Positions 6,249 through 13,650 of a stretch of DNA of 13,743 nt are shown here, one piece after another. Made by a program: the position numbers and the translations under genes. Source of the stretch: JBJXFY01 sp046155815 (GTDB lineage: Bacteria > Verrucomicrobiota > Verrucomicrobiia > Limisphaerales > CAIMTB01); contig JBJXFY010000129.1 in the NCBI GenBank assembly GCA_046155815.1, positions 1 to 13,743 of the forward strand, read 5' to 3'. Each line of letters begins with the position of its first letter. The stretch's first letter is position 1. The notes below the pieces were generated by a model. That model ran no database searches and had not been told where the DNA came from. It saw only the letters and a list, made by a program, of their open reading frames with translations.

Positions 6249-6264
6249 GATGCCATATGGCAGA
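6230..6264 (+). promoter_or_regulatory. Operator-like repeats over promoter and antitoxin start
   Basis: GCCATTTGGCAGA (6230-6242) and GCCATATGGCAGA (6252-6264) differ at one base and lie 22 bp apart, about two helical turns. The second forms part of a perfect 12-bp palindrome, TGCCATATGGCA (6251-6262), that includes the ATG. A third partial copy (ACATTTGGCC, 6223-6232) overlaps the -35 side. This is the expected place and shape for autorepression by the antitoxin or the toxin-antitoxin complex. Confidence 0.55.
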
Positions 6265-6718
6265 AGGCTTCATTGGAGAATTCACCGGCGAATCATCCAG
6301 GTCTGAGTTCGCCCTGCGGGAGGTGTATCCCCGTCTCGAAGCAGGCGGCGCGGCGGCGGTGGTTTCGCCGTTGGTGAGCTACGCCCGGCGCGGCCTGCCC
6401 GCACGGTCGTTTGCACGGCTCTGCGAGCTGCTGGAGGTGCCGCGTGAGCAGCTGGCCCGCGTAGTCCAGATGCCCCTCCGGACGCTGGCCCGGCGCACCC
6501 TGCTCAAGCCCGACGAGTCCGAGCGCATCCTGCGCATCGGCCGGCTGTATGACCGGGCCTGCGAGGTGCTGGGTTCGCCCGAGGCCGCACGGCGCTGGCT
6601 GGCCCGGCCGTCCCGGGCGCTGGGCGGTGCCGCGCCACTCGACCATGCGGACACTGAGCCCGGCGCGCGCGAGGTGGAGGATGTGCTCGGCCGCATCGAG
6701 CACGGCGTATTCTCCTGA
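6257..6718 (+). CDS. Xre/MbcA/ParS-family antitoxin
   Basis: The product is 153 aa. The N-terminal half (about 36-90) contains a helical Xre-like DNA-binding region, including a SFARLCELLEVPREQLARVV helix-turn-helix-like part (51-70) and TLARR (76-80). The C-terminal part (about 97-152) fits the toxin-binding DUF2384 domain: YDRACEVLGSPEAARRWLAR (98-117), then a segment ending LGRIEHGVFS (144-153). Family knowledge: these proteins block their RES toxin by inserting the C-terminus at its active site, and they repress their own operon. The frame could begin at TTG 6227, but that start lies inside the promoter. The ATG at 6257 coincides with the predicted transcription start, so I chose it. The stop overlaps the toxin start by one base (TGATG). 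Confidence 0.9.
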   Translation: MAEGFIGEFTGESSRSEFALREVYPRLEAGGAAAVVSPLVSYARRGLPARSFARLCELLEVPREQLARVVQMPLRTLARRTLLKPDESERILRIGRLYDRACEVLGSPEAARRWLARPSRALGGAAPLDHADTEPGAREVEDVLGRIEHGVFS

Positions 6719-7194
6719 TGCCGCAGGTTTTCCGGCTTGTGCGCGAACGGCACGCGGACCACGCCTACGACGGCGAAGGCGCGCGCCTGTACGGCGGCCG
6801 ATGGAACCCGCGCGGGCAAGGGATGGTATACACTGCCGGCTCGCGGGCGCTCGCCGTGCTGGAGCTGCTGGTCAATGCAAGTTGGGAAGACCTCCTGACA
6901 GCCCGCCTGGTCATCGTACCGGCCACCGTTCCCAAGGAGCTGGTAAAGGCCGTCGAGGACCGGGCGCCGCTGCCTGGGGACTGGTTCCGCCACCCGGCAC
7001 CGCCGGCCGTGGCGAAGCTGGGCGCGGCGTGGCTCGCGGGGCTTGGTTCAGCAGCCCTCTCCGTGCCCAGCGCCGTGGTGCCGGCGGAGCGCAACTACCT
7101 GCTCAACCCACGCCACGGGCGCTTCGCCGAGGTGGAGGTGGGCGCGGTGGAGCCGTTCCCGCTCGACCTGCGGCTGCGGCCGCCCCCGCCATGA
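6718..7194 (+). CDS. RES-domain toxin
   Basis: The product is 158 aa, a RES-family protein usual in length for the toxin class. It has an early VFRLVRERHAD strand, GARLYGGRWNPRG (21-33), VYTAGSRALAVLELLVN (37-53) and VPSAVVPAERNYLLNPRH (116-133). Arg28, Tyr38, Glu49 and Ser118 match the family's Arg-Glu-Ser pattern and look intact. Characterised members such as MbcT degrade NAD+ (phosphorolysis or hydrolysis) or, as in ParT, modify a protein; which applies here is not readable. The start ATG overlaps the antitoxin stop, and the stop overlaps the ATG of the downstream helicase (ATGA). The C-terminus is Pro-rich. The toxin seems active and would be held in check by the adjacent antitoxin. Confidence 0.92.
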   Translation: MPQVFRLVRERHADHAYDGEGARLYGGRWNPRGQGMVYTAGSRALAVLELLVNASWEDLLTARLVIVPATVPKELVKAVEDRAPLPGDWFRHPAPPAVAKLGAAWLAGLGSAALSVPSAVVPAERNYLLNPRHGRFAEVEVGAVEPFPLDLRLRPPPP

Positions 7195-9314
7195 TCAGCC
7201 TCGCGGACCTTCCGGGCGCAGACGCCGGCCTGGTGCGGGAGGTGGAGGATCTCTTCTCACCCGCCGGCCTGCTGTCCCGCGCACGCAACTTCGAGTACCG
7301 CCCCCAGCAGCAGGCGATGGCCGTTGCCGTGGCCCGCGCCCTGGAGTCCGGCGGCCATCTCTGCGTCGAGGCCGGCACCGGCGTGGGCAAGAGCCTCGCG
7401 TACCTTGTGCCGGCGATCCTGCACGCCGTGCGCCGAAAGAAGAAGGCCGTCATCTCGACCCACACCATCAACCTGCAGGAGCAGCTCACGGACAAGGACC
7501 TGCCGATGCTGGCGGCCGTGCTGCCGGAACGTTTCGAGCACCAGATGCTCAAGGGTCGCGCCAACTACCTCTGCACCCGCCGGCTGCGAAAGGCGCTCAC
7601 CCAGGCCGACAGCCTTTTCACCTCGCCGGAAACGGAGGAGCTGCGGCGCATCGCCACCTGGGCGAAGGAAACCCAGGACGGGACCCTGAGCGACTTCGAC
7701 CTCGAGCCGGATTCCAAGGTTTGGTCGCACGTCTGTTCGGAGCGCGGACTGTGTTCACCCAAGCTCTGCGGCTTCCCCAGCGAGTTCGCGAAGGAGCAGG
7801 GGGTCTGCTTCTTCCAGCGTGCGCGCCACCGCATCCTTTCCGCCGACGTGCTGGTGCTGAACCACACGCTGTTCTTCACCCTCCTCGGCGGCGTGGACGA
7901 GGAGCAGGAAGGCGGGATCCTCTTCAAGAACGACTTCATCGTGTTCGACGAGGCGCACACGGTCGAGCAGGTGGCCTCGCGTCACATCGGCCTGAGCGTG
8001 TCGAGCGGACAGTTCCGCTTCGCGCTGCAGCGGCTGTGGAACCCGCGCAGCGAGAAGGGCCTCCTCGCCGTCCTGCGGCAAGGCGGCGCGGTGAACCTGG
8101 TGGCCGAGGCGCTGCAGGCGGGCGACCGTTTCTTCGAGGCTGTCGAGGCCGCGTGTGAGACCGTGTGGCGCGAGGCGCCCCGGCGCGGTGGCGGTGAGGA
8201 AGCCACGGCCGCCCGGGGCCGGGCGTGGAGCGAGGTGCGCATCCGCCGGCCCGAGCTGGTGCATGACGGCGTGACGCTGCCGCTCCAGCGGCTGCGGCAG
8301 GCGCTCGCCGACATGGTGAAGACGAGCGAGGACTCGGAGACGGGCCAGGAGCTGCTCGACTGCAACCGCCGCCTAGGCGAGGTGCGCGAGGCGGTGGCGG
8401 AGTTCCTTGGGCAGTCACTCGAGGATCACGTCTACTGGGTGGAACGCTCCGGCCGCGGCCAGCGCCAGCTTACCCTGAGCGCGGCGCCGGTGGATGTCTC
8501 CTCCTACCTCCGCCGGCGGCTGTTTCAATCGGACACCAGCGTCATCATGACGAGCGCCACGCTCGGCACCACCGCGGCGCGGGAGACTGACCCCGGCGGC
8601 ACCCGCCGCGCGCCGGTGGCCGGCCTGCGGGCGCCTCGCGCGGGGCTGGGCTACTTCGTGCGCCGCGTCGGGGCGGACGCGGCGGAGGCGCTGCAGCTCG
8701 GTTCGCCGTTCGACTTCGCCCGGCAGATGCAGGTCAAGTTGGTGAACAAGATGCCCGACCCGCGCGACCCCGGCTACGCCGCAGCGCTGGAAGACTGGAT
8801 CCGCCATTTCGTGCGGCTCACCCATGGCAAGGCCTTCGTGCTCTTCACCAACACGCGGCTGATGCAGGCCACCGCCGAGCGGCTGAAGACGTTCTTCGAC
8901 GAGCTGGGCGTGGCCTGCTTCGTCCAGGGCACCGGCACTCCCCGCACCGTGATGCTGGAGAAGTTCAAGCAGGACGTGGACTCCGTGCTTTTCGGCACCG
9001 ACAGCTTCTGGCAGGGCGTGGACGTGCCAGGCGCGGCGCTGAGCAACGTCATCCTTACCCGGCTGCCCTTCGCCGTGCCGGACCACCCGCTGATCGAGGC
9101 GCGGATCGAGGCCATCGAGGCCCGCGGTGGCAACGCCTTCAGTGAGTTCAGCCTGCCCGAGGCCGTGCTGAAGTTCCGCCAGGGCGTCGGCCGCCTGATC
9201 CGCACCAAGACCGACACCGGCATCATTGCCGTCCTCGACAATCGCGTGCTCACCAAACGCTACGGCCAGGCCTTCCTCGACGCGCTGCCAAAGTGCCCGG
9301 TGGAGATCGTGTGA
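7191..9314 (+). CDS. dinG: DinG/XPD-type superfamily 2 DNA helicase
   Basis: The product is 707 aa. Motifs appear in order: a Q-like region FEYRPQQQAM (34-43), Walker A AGTGVGKS (61-68), motif Ia STHTINLQEQL (89-99) and the DEAH box (253-256). Then come TSATLG (454-459), TDSFWQGVDVPG (603-614) and QGVGRLIR (664-671). Cysteines at 128, 182, 188, 193 and 206 lie between motifs Ia and II, where DinG and XPD bind a 4Fe-4S cluster; four of them are probably ligands. No exonuclease domain precedes the helicase. Family members unwind 5'-to-3' and resolve D-loops, R-loops and G-quadruplexes. The open frame continues upstream to 6549, but that part runs antiphase through the toxin genes. The ATG at 7191 is chosen because it overlaps the toxin stop and places the family N-terminus correctly. 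Coupling to the toxin-antitoxin pair is unusual. Confidence 0.92.
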   Translation: MISLADLPGADAGLVREVEDLFSPAGLLSRARNFEYRPQQQAMAVAVARALESGGHLCVEAGTGVGKSLAYLVPAILHAVRRKKKAVISTHTINLQEQLTDKDLPMLAAVLPERFEHQMLKGRANYLCTRRLRKALTQADSLFTSPETEELRRIATWAKETQDGTLSDFDLEPDSKVWSHVCSERGLCSPKLCGFPSEFAKEQGVCFFQRARHRILSADVLVLNHTLFFTLLGGVDEEQEGGILFKNDFIVFDEAHTVEQVASRHIGLSVSSGQFRFALQRLWNPRSEKGLLAVLRQGGAVNLVAEALQAGDRFFEAVEAACETVWREAPRRGGGEEATAARGRAWSEVRIRRPELVHDGVTLPLQRLRQALADMVKTSEDSETGQELLDCNRRLGEVREAVAEFLGQSLEDHVYWVERSGRGQRQLTLSAAPVDVSSYLRRRLFQSDTSVIMTSATLGTTAARETDPGGTRRAPVAGLRAPRAGLGYFVRRVGADAAEALQLGSPFDFARQMQVKLVNKMPDPRDPGYAAALEDWIRHFVRLTHGKAFVLFTNTRLMQATAERLKTFFDELGVACFVQGTGTPRTVMLEKFKQDVDSVLFGTDSFWQGVDVPGAALSNVILTRLPFAVPDHPLIEARIEAIEARGGNAFSEFSLPEAVLKFRQGVGRLIRTKTDTGIIAVLDNRVLTKRYGQAFLDALPKCPVEIV

Positions 9315-9406
9315 CCGCGGCGGCACGCCTCCGGCATCCAGCCTTTGCCGCGGCGTCACTCCGCCGCCGCAGGAACGCCACTTGGGCCGGGTCATGATTT
9401 GTTCGC
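9315..9406. other. Intergenic hairpins between helicase and PhoD
   Basis: CCGCGGC (9315-9321) can pair with GCCGCGG (9347-9353) across a 25-nt loop. Alternatively, GCGGCG (9350-9355) pairs with CGCCGC (9362-9367) across TCACTC. The two structures are mutually exclusive. Neither has a T-run. No promoter for the PhoD gene is clear. Confidence 0.35.
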
Positions 9407-11113
9407 ATGAACTCCGCCGCCGGTTCCCCCTCTGCCCGCCCGTCCCGCGCCACGACGCCGCCCCTCATCGTCACCCGCCGGAAGTTCCTCGCCACGGCGT
9501 CGCGCGGCGTGGCGGCCGGCGCGCTCGCGTCAGGACTGGGCTTCCCTTCCATCGCCCGCGCGGCGGGGCCGCATCAGGTCTTCCAGCATGGCGTGGCGTC
9601 CGGGGACCCCGTGCCGGCGGGAGTGACGCTCTGGACCCGCGTGACGCCGACCCCGGAAGCCCTCCCCGGCTCGGGCCTCGGGCCGGAAGTGGTCGTCCGC
9701 TGGGAGGTTTCGCGGACGCCGAACTTCCACGCGGTTGTCGCCCGCGGACTCGTGCCCACCAATGCCGGCCGTGACCACACCGTGAAGGTCAACGTCGGCG
9801 GCCTGTTCCCGCCGGGGGCGTCCTTCTACTACCGCTTTACGCTCGGGCGGAACAATCACTCTCCCGTCGGCCGCACCCGGACCGCGCCGCGGTATGGCGC
9901 GCCCCTGAACTCACTCCGCTTCGGCCTGGTTTCCTGCTCCAACTACCAGGCCGGTTTCTTCTCCGCCTACCGCTTCCTCGCGGAACGCAGCGACCTCGAC
10001 TTCATCCTGCATGTCGGCGACTACATCTATGAGTATCCCGCCGGAGTCTATGCGGACCCGCGGGTGCTTCCGCTGCGCGCGCACGACGCGCCCGGCGAGA
10101 TGGTTTCGCTCGCGGAGTACCGCCGCCGCCACGCCCAGTACAAGGCGGACCCGGACCTGCAGGCCGTCCACGCCGCGCATCCCTTCATCTGCACCTGGGA
10201 TGACCACGAGCTCACCAACGACGCCTGGAGCGGGGGCGCGGAGAACCATCAGCCGGACAACGAAGGCCGCTTCATCACGCGCCAGGCGGCGGCCTACCAG
10301 GCCTACTTCGAGTGGATGCCCATCCGTCTGCCCGATCCGGCCGGCGAGCCCGCGCGCATCTACCGCCAGTTCCAGTTCGGCACCTTGGCCGACCTCAGCA
10401 TGCTCGACCTCCGACAGTACCGCGACGCCCAGCCCGCCAACGGGCTGGACCCGGCCAAGGACGAGGCGGAACGCGTCATCATGGGCCGCGAGCAGCTCGA
10501 CTGGCTGAAGGAGGAACTCGGCGCCAGCCCCACGCTCTGGAAGCTCGTCGGCAATTCCGTGATGGTCACGCCGGTGGATTTCCGCTCGCCGCTGCCGCCC
10601 CAGCTCGCGGGCGCCGCGCAGGCGCTTGGACTGATGATGGGCGTGCCCTTCAACGTGGACTCCTGGGACGGCTACACCGACGACCGCCGCGAGCTGCTTG
10701 AGTTCCTGACCACCGAAGGCGTCGACAATGTCGCGTTTCTCACCGGCGACATTCATTCCTCGTGGGCCTGCGACGTGCCGCCGGACTTCGGCGCGCCCTC
10801 GACGGCCGTGGAGTTTGTCAGCACCTCGATCACGTCGGACAACCTGAACGAAATCCTCGGGCAGGCGCCACGGAATCAGACTTCGCAGCTCGTCGAAACC
10901 ATCTTCAAGGTCGCCAACCCGCACGTGAAGCTCCTCGAATTCGACTCGCACGGCTACTCGGTCGTGGACGTGACCCGGGAGCGCATCCAGGTGGACTGGT
11001 TCTACATCTCCGACCGCGCGGACGCCGCGGCCACGCAGGCCTTCGCGGCCGCGTACCGATGTGTCGCCGGACAGAACCGGGTCACACCCGCCGCCGGGCC
11101 CGTCGTGCCCTGA
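9407..11113 (+). CDS. phoD: Tat-exported PhoD-family alkaline phosphatase/phosphodiesterase
   Basis: The product is 568 aa. A twin-arginine signal TRRKFLATASRGVAAGALAS (23-42) ends near ARA-AG at about 52. A beta-sandwich domain follows, with HGVASGDPVPAGVTLWTRVTP (61-81) typical of the PhoD N-terminus. The metal-binding phosphoesterase domain holds LVSCSNYQAG (174-183), LHVGDYIYEY (201-210), TWDDHELTND (263-272), LVGNSVM (380-386) and TGDIHSSW (446-453). All expected metal-binding Asp/His positions are present. PhoD enzymes cleave phosphomono- and phosphodiesters outside the cytoplasm, using Fe3+ and Ca2+, and are often phosphate-starvation regulated; no Pho box could be identified here. The ATG at 9407 gives 22 residues before the RR motif, slightly long but acceptable. 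The gene stands alone, 92 bp after the helicase and 168 bp before nadA. Confidence 0.95.
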   Translation: MNSAAGSPSARPSRATTPPLIVTRRKFLATASRGVAAGALASGLGFPSIARAAGPHQVFQHGVASGDPVPAGVTLWTRVTPTPEALPGSGLGPEVVVRWEVSRTPNFHAVVARGLVPTNAGRDHTVKVNVGGLFPPGASFYYRFTLGRNNHSPVGRTRTAPRYGAPLNSLRFGLVSCSNYQAGFFSAYRFLAERSDLDFILHVGDYIYEYPAGVYADPRVLPLRAHDAPGEMVSLAEYRRRHAQYKADPDLQAVHAAHPFICTWDDHELTNDAWSGGAENHQPDNEGRFITRQAAAYQAYFEWMPIRLPDPAGEPARIYRQFQFGTLADLSMLDLRQYRDAQPANGLDPAKDEAERVIMGREQLDWLKEELGASPTLWKLVGNSVMVTPVDFRSPLPPQLAGAAQALGLMMGVPFNVDSWDGYTDDRRELLEFLTTEGVDNVAFLTGDIHSSWACDVPPDFGAPSTAVEFVSTSITSDNLNEILGQAPRNQTSQLVETIFKVANPHVKLLEFDSHGYSVVDVTRERIQVDWFYISDRADAAATQAFAAAYRCVAGQNRVTPAAGPVVP

Positions 11114-11281
11114 GCCGCCCGGACCGCCACTTCAGCACCGCCGCCTGCGTTCCCCCGGCGGCCTGCGGCCGGCAGCCAGCCGCGGGGCCTGCGAACCGTT
11201 CTCAGGGGTCGGCCCCGGCGCCGCCCGTTGGCGGTCCCCCCGCCCATTGCCCCGCCCGGCCGCCCGCCGTAACCATCCCGC
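11114..11281. other. GC-rich intergenic region before nadA
   Basis: This 168-bp region has strong local pairing, for example GCCGCC (11140-11145) with GGCGGC (11157-11162), but no T-run and no recognisable riboswitch. No convincing promoter or Shine-Dalgarno is visible before the nadA ATG. Transcription of nadA must start here or read through from phoD. Confidence 0.4.
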
Positions 11282-12262
11282 ATGGTTCTCGCCGCCGAAC
11301 CCGCCGCCCGGCCCGCCCGCGCCGAGGATCTCGTCGCCGGCATCCGCCGCCTCAGGCGCGAGCTCAACGCCGTGATCCTCGCGCACAACTACCAGGTGCC
11401 CGAGATCCAGGACGTGGCCGACTTCGTGGGCGATTCCCTCGGGCTCGCGCAGCAGGCCGCCAAGACCAGCGCCGACGTCATCGTCTTCTGCGGCGTCCAT
11501 TTCATGGCGGAGACGGCCAAGATCCTGAACCCGCATAAGCTCGTCCTCCTGCCCGACAAGGACGCCGGCTGTTCGCTCGAGGAGAGCTGCCCCGCCGACA
11601 AGCTTGCCGCCTTCCAGGCCACCAACCCGGACTTCCACACCATCGCCTACATCAACTGCTCCGCCGCGGTGAAGGCGCTCAGCGACGTCATCTGCACCAG
11701 CGGCAACGCCGTCCGCATCGTCCAGGCCGCGCCGCAGGACCGCGACCTGCTCTTCGTGCCCGACGAGAACCTCGGCTCGTGGGTCATGGAGCAGACCGGG
11801 CGGCCCATGACGCTCTGGCGGGGCAACTGCTACGTCCACGTCGAGTGGACCGTGAAGGCCATCGAGGGCATCCGGGCGGAGTTCCCCGGCGCGCCGCTGG
11901 TGGCGCACCCCGAATGCACCCGCGCCGTGCGGATGCTGGCGGACGAGGTCTGCTCCACCGAGAAGATGGTCGCCTGGTGCCGCGCCTCGGCCGCGCCGGC
12001 CATCATCATCGCCACCGAGGCCGGGATGCTGCACCGGCTGAAGCGGGAGTGCCCGGACAAGACGTTCATCCCCGCGCCCACCGAGAACTGCCGCTGCAAC
12101 GAGTGCCGCTTCATGAAGATGAACACGCTGGAAAAGCTGTACGACTGCATGGCCCGCCGCTCGCCCAGCGTGGAGCTGGAGCCGGCCATCCTCGAACGCG
12201 CCCGCCGGCCCATCGAGCGGATGCTCGAGATCAGCGCGCGGCCGATTGAGAACGCGGGATGA
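11282..12262 (+). CDS. nadA: Quinolinate synthase NadA
   Basis: The product is 326 aa. It condenses iminoaspartate with dihydroxyacetone phosphate to quinolinate, using a 4Fe-4S cluster, in de novo NAD synthesis in the cytoplasm. Visible family motifs are ILAHNYQVPEIQDVADFVGDS (32-52), FCGVHFMAETAKILNP (69-84) and DKDAGCSLEESCP (92-104). INCSAAVKA (125-133), CTSGNA (138-143) and WRGNCYVH (179-186) follow, with CxCxxC at 270-275 ahead of RFMKMNTLEKL. Cluster ligands are expected to be Cys97, Cys183 and one cysteine of the C-terminal CxCxxC, as in other NadA proteins. The stop overlaps the next gene's ATG (ATGA). NadB and NadC genes are not in the window, so the rest of the pathway must be elsewhere. 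Length and motifs are ordinary for the family. Confidence 0.97.
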   Translation: MVLAAEPAARPARAEDLVAGIRRLRRELNAVILAHNYQVPEIQDVADFVGDSLGLAQQAAKTSADVIVFCGVHFMAETAKILNPHKLVLLPDKDAGCSLEESCPADKLAAFQATNPDFHTIAYINCSAAVKALSDVICTSGNAVRIVQAAPQDRDLLFVPDENLGSWVMEQTGRPMTLWRGNCYVHVEWTVKAIEGIRAEFPGAPLVAHPECTRAVRMLADEVCSTEKMVAWCRASAAPAIIIATEAGMLHRLKRECPDKTFIPAPTENCRCNECRFMKMNTLEKLYDCMARRSPSVELEPAILERARRPIERMLEISARPIENAG

Positions 12263-13125
12263 ACCGCCTGGCGACAGTCAGCCGCCGCCTGCTGCCAGTG
12301 CTGCTGGCCGCCGCCGCACTGGCCGCCACCGCGGGCGAGCCGCCCGTGCTTCCCGGCCCCCGCACTGATGGCGCATGGGACCGGCTGGCCAATTGCCGGC
12401 TGTTGCCTGACCGTCATTTCGACGGCGACAGCTTCTACGTCGAGCATGATGGCCGGCAGTTTCTCTTCCGGCTTTACTTCGCCGACGCGTGTGAAACCGA
12501 TGCGCGCTACTCCGACCGCATCGGAGACCAGGCGGCCTACTTCAGCATCGGCACCAACGACGTGCTGCGCCTTGGGGAGCTGGCGCGCGACTTCACCGGA
12601 CGGCGTCTGGACAAGCCCTTCACAGTCATCACCCGGTGGCAGAACGCCCGTGGACAGGGTTCGCTGCCGCGAGCCTACGCCATTGTACTGAGTGGAGGGG
12701 AGAACCTCTCACGCCTGCTGGTCGAGGCCGGCCTGGCCCGCATCCAGCAGCCTTACGCCAACTGGCCGGACAGCCCGCGCTCCGCCCGCTTTCTCGCCGA
12801 ACTCAAGGCCGTGGAACTCGAGGCAAAGGTCGCCGGCCGGGGCGCGTGGAACACCAACCGCTTCGCTCGCGTTGCGCACTTGTCCGCCCCTGCTCCAGCA
12901 AGGGATCCTGCCTCACGGCTGCTAGTGGACCTCAATGAGGCCACACCAACCGAGCTCGATGCCCTTCCGGGCATCGGCCCGAAACTGGCCGAGCGCATCA
13001 TCGCCGGTAGGCCGTACACCAGCGTGGACGAGTTGGAGAAGGTGCGGGGGATCGGAACCAACCTTCTCGAACGGTTGCGGCCAGCCATCACAGTGACTCC
13101 GGAAGCTTCCCGGCCGGTGGACTGA
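12259..13125 (+). CDS. Exported staphylococcal-nuclease-like protein with ComEA-type HhH domain
   Basis: The product is 288 aa. A signal peptide (about 1-25, with LLPVLLAAAALAATAG at 11-26) leads to a thermonuclease-like domain (about 45-200). The catalytic pattern appears retained: Asp57 in FDGDSF, Arg71 in FRLYF, Asp76 and Glu79 in ADACET (the usual IDxPE, with Cys replacing Pro), and Arg138 in PRAYAIV. A C-terminal helix-hairpin-helix domain (222-275) follows, with LNEATPTELDALPGIGPKLA (225-244) and VRGIGTNLLERL (262-273), as in the DNA-uptake protein ComEA. Together this suggests a secreted or periplasmic DNA-binding nuclease, possibly for DNA degradation or uptake. The start overlaps the nadA stop by ATGA, implying cotranscription without an obvious functional link. 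OsmC follows 12 bp later. Confidence 0.88.
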   Translation: MNRLATVSRRLLPVLLAAAALAATAGEPPVLPGPRTDGAWDRLANCRLLPDRHFDGDSFYVEHDGRQFLFRLYFADACETDARYSDRIGDQAAYFSIGTNDVLRLGELARDFTGRRLDKPFTVITRWQNARGQGSLPRAYAIVLSGGENLSRLLVEAGLARIQQPYANWPDSPRSARFLAELKAVELEAKVAGRGAWNTNRFARVAHLSAPAPARDPASRLLVDLNEATPTELDALPGIGPKLAERIIAGRPYTSVDELEKVRGIGTNLLERLRPAITVTPEASRPVD

Positions 13126-13128
13126 CCC

Positions 13129-13132
13129 GGAG
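13129..13132 (+). promoter_or_regulatory. Ribosome binding site deciding the OsmC start
   Basis: GGAG lies 5 nt before the ATG at 13138 and overlaps the alternative GTG at 13132, so the ATG is preferred. Confidence 0.5.
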
Positions 13133-13137
13133 TGCCC

Positions 13138-13611
13138 ATGTCCACCCACCTCGCCGAAGTCGCTTGGTCCCGCGGTGACCAGCCGTTCACGGACCAGCGG
13201 TACAGCCGCGGCCACCGGTGGCGGTTTGACGGCGGGGCGGAGGTGGCGGCGTCCTCGTCGCCGCACGTCGTGCCCGTGCCGCTGTCGGATCCCGCGGCGG
13301 TGGACCCGGAGGAGGCCTTCGTCGCGAGCCTCGCGAGCTGCCACCTGCTCTGGTTCCTCGCCCTCGCCGCGCAGGCCGGCTTCCGCGTGGACGCCTACGC
13401 GGACCGCGCCGAAGGCGTCCTCGGCCCCGACGCCGCCGGGCGGCTCGCCATGCTGCGCGTCACCCTCCGGCCCGAGGTCACCTTTTCCGGCGCGCAGCTC
13501 CCCACGGAGGCGGAGCACGCCGCCCTGCACCACGCCGCCCACGACCGCTGCTTCATCGCGAACTCGGTGAAGACCGAGGTTGCCTGCGAGCCGGTGATGA
13601 AGCGGGCATGA
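13138..13611 (+). CDS. OsmC-family protein (likely peroxiredoxin-like)
   Basis: The product is 157 aa, normal for the OsmC/Ohr superfamily. It has an N-terminal beta-rich part with GHRWRFDGG (25-33) and a central helix DPEEAFVASLASCHLLWFLALA (56-77) holding the first cysteine, Cys68. The second conserved cysteine is Cys138 in HDRCFIANSVK. The two-cysteine pattern is that of thiol-dependent organic hydroperoxide reductases, and the LASCH setting fits OsmC-like members. The preferred substrate is not known. The protein is cytoplasmic, with no signal. The gene sits 12 bp behind the nuclease gene and ahead of an intrinsic terminator, making it the last gene of the nadA set. The start at 13138 is supported by the ribosome binding site rather than the GTG two codons earlier. 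Confidence 0.93.
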   Translation: MSTHLAEVAWSRGDQPFTDQRYSRGHRWRFDGGAEVAASSSPHVVPVPLSDPAAVDPEEAFVASLASCHLLWFLALAAQAGFRVDAYADRAEGVLGPDAAGRLAMLRVTLRPEVTFSGAQLPTEAEHAALHHAAHDRCFIANSVKTEVACEPVMKRA

Positions 13612-13614
13612 CGG

Positions 13615-13650
13615 GCCGGACGCAGGCTTTCCAGCCTGCCGGCATTTTTT
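13615..13650 (+). terminator. Intrinsic terminator after OsmC
   Basis: GCAGGCT-TTCC-AGCCTGC (13622-13639) forms a perfect 7-bp stem. GCCG (13615-13618) can extend it with CGGC (13640-13643) across a 3-nt bulge. A, then T6 (13645-13650), follows. It begins 4 nt after the OsmC stop codon. Confidence 0.8.

Noticed and set aside
6549..7190. In-frame upstream extension of the helicase through the toxin genes
   Set aside because: The extension is a shadow of the antitoxin and toxin. The family N-terminus begins at 7191.
8415..9395. Long minus-strand open frame opposite the helicase gene
   Set aside because: Shadow of the helicase's C-terminal motifs, with no recognisable features.
9911..10951. 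Long minus-strand open frame opposite the PhoD gene
   Set aside because: Shadow of a strongly supported phosphatase gene.
11132..12034. Long minus-strand open frame opposite nadA
   Set aside because: Shadow of a certain NadA gene.
6718..12262. Functional link between a possibly NAD-degrading RES toxin and NadA in the same window
   Set aside because: The genes are 4 kb apart with phoD and intergenic gaps between. Proximity alone is not evidence of a joint system.
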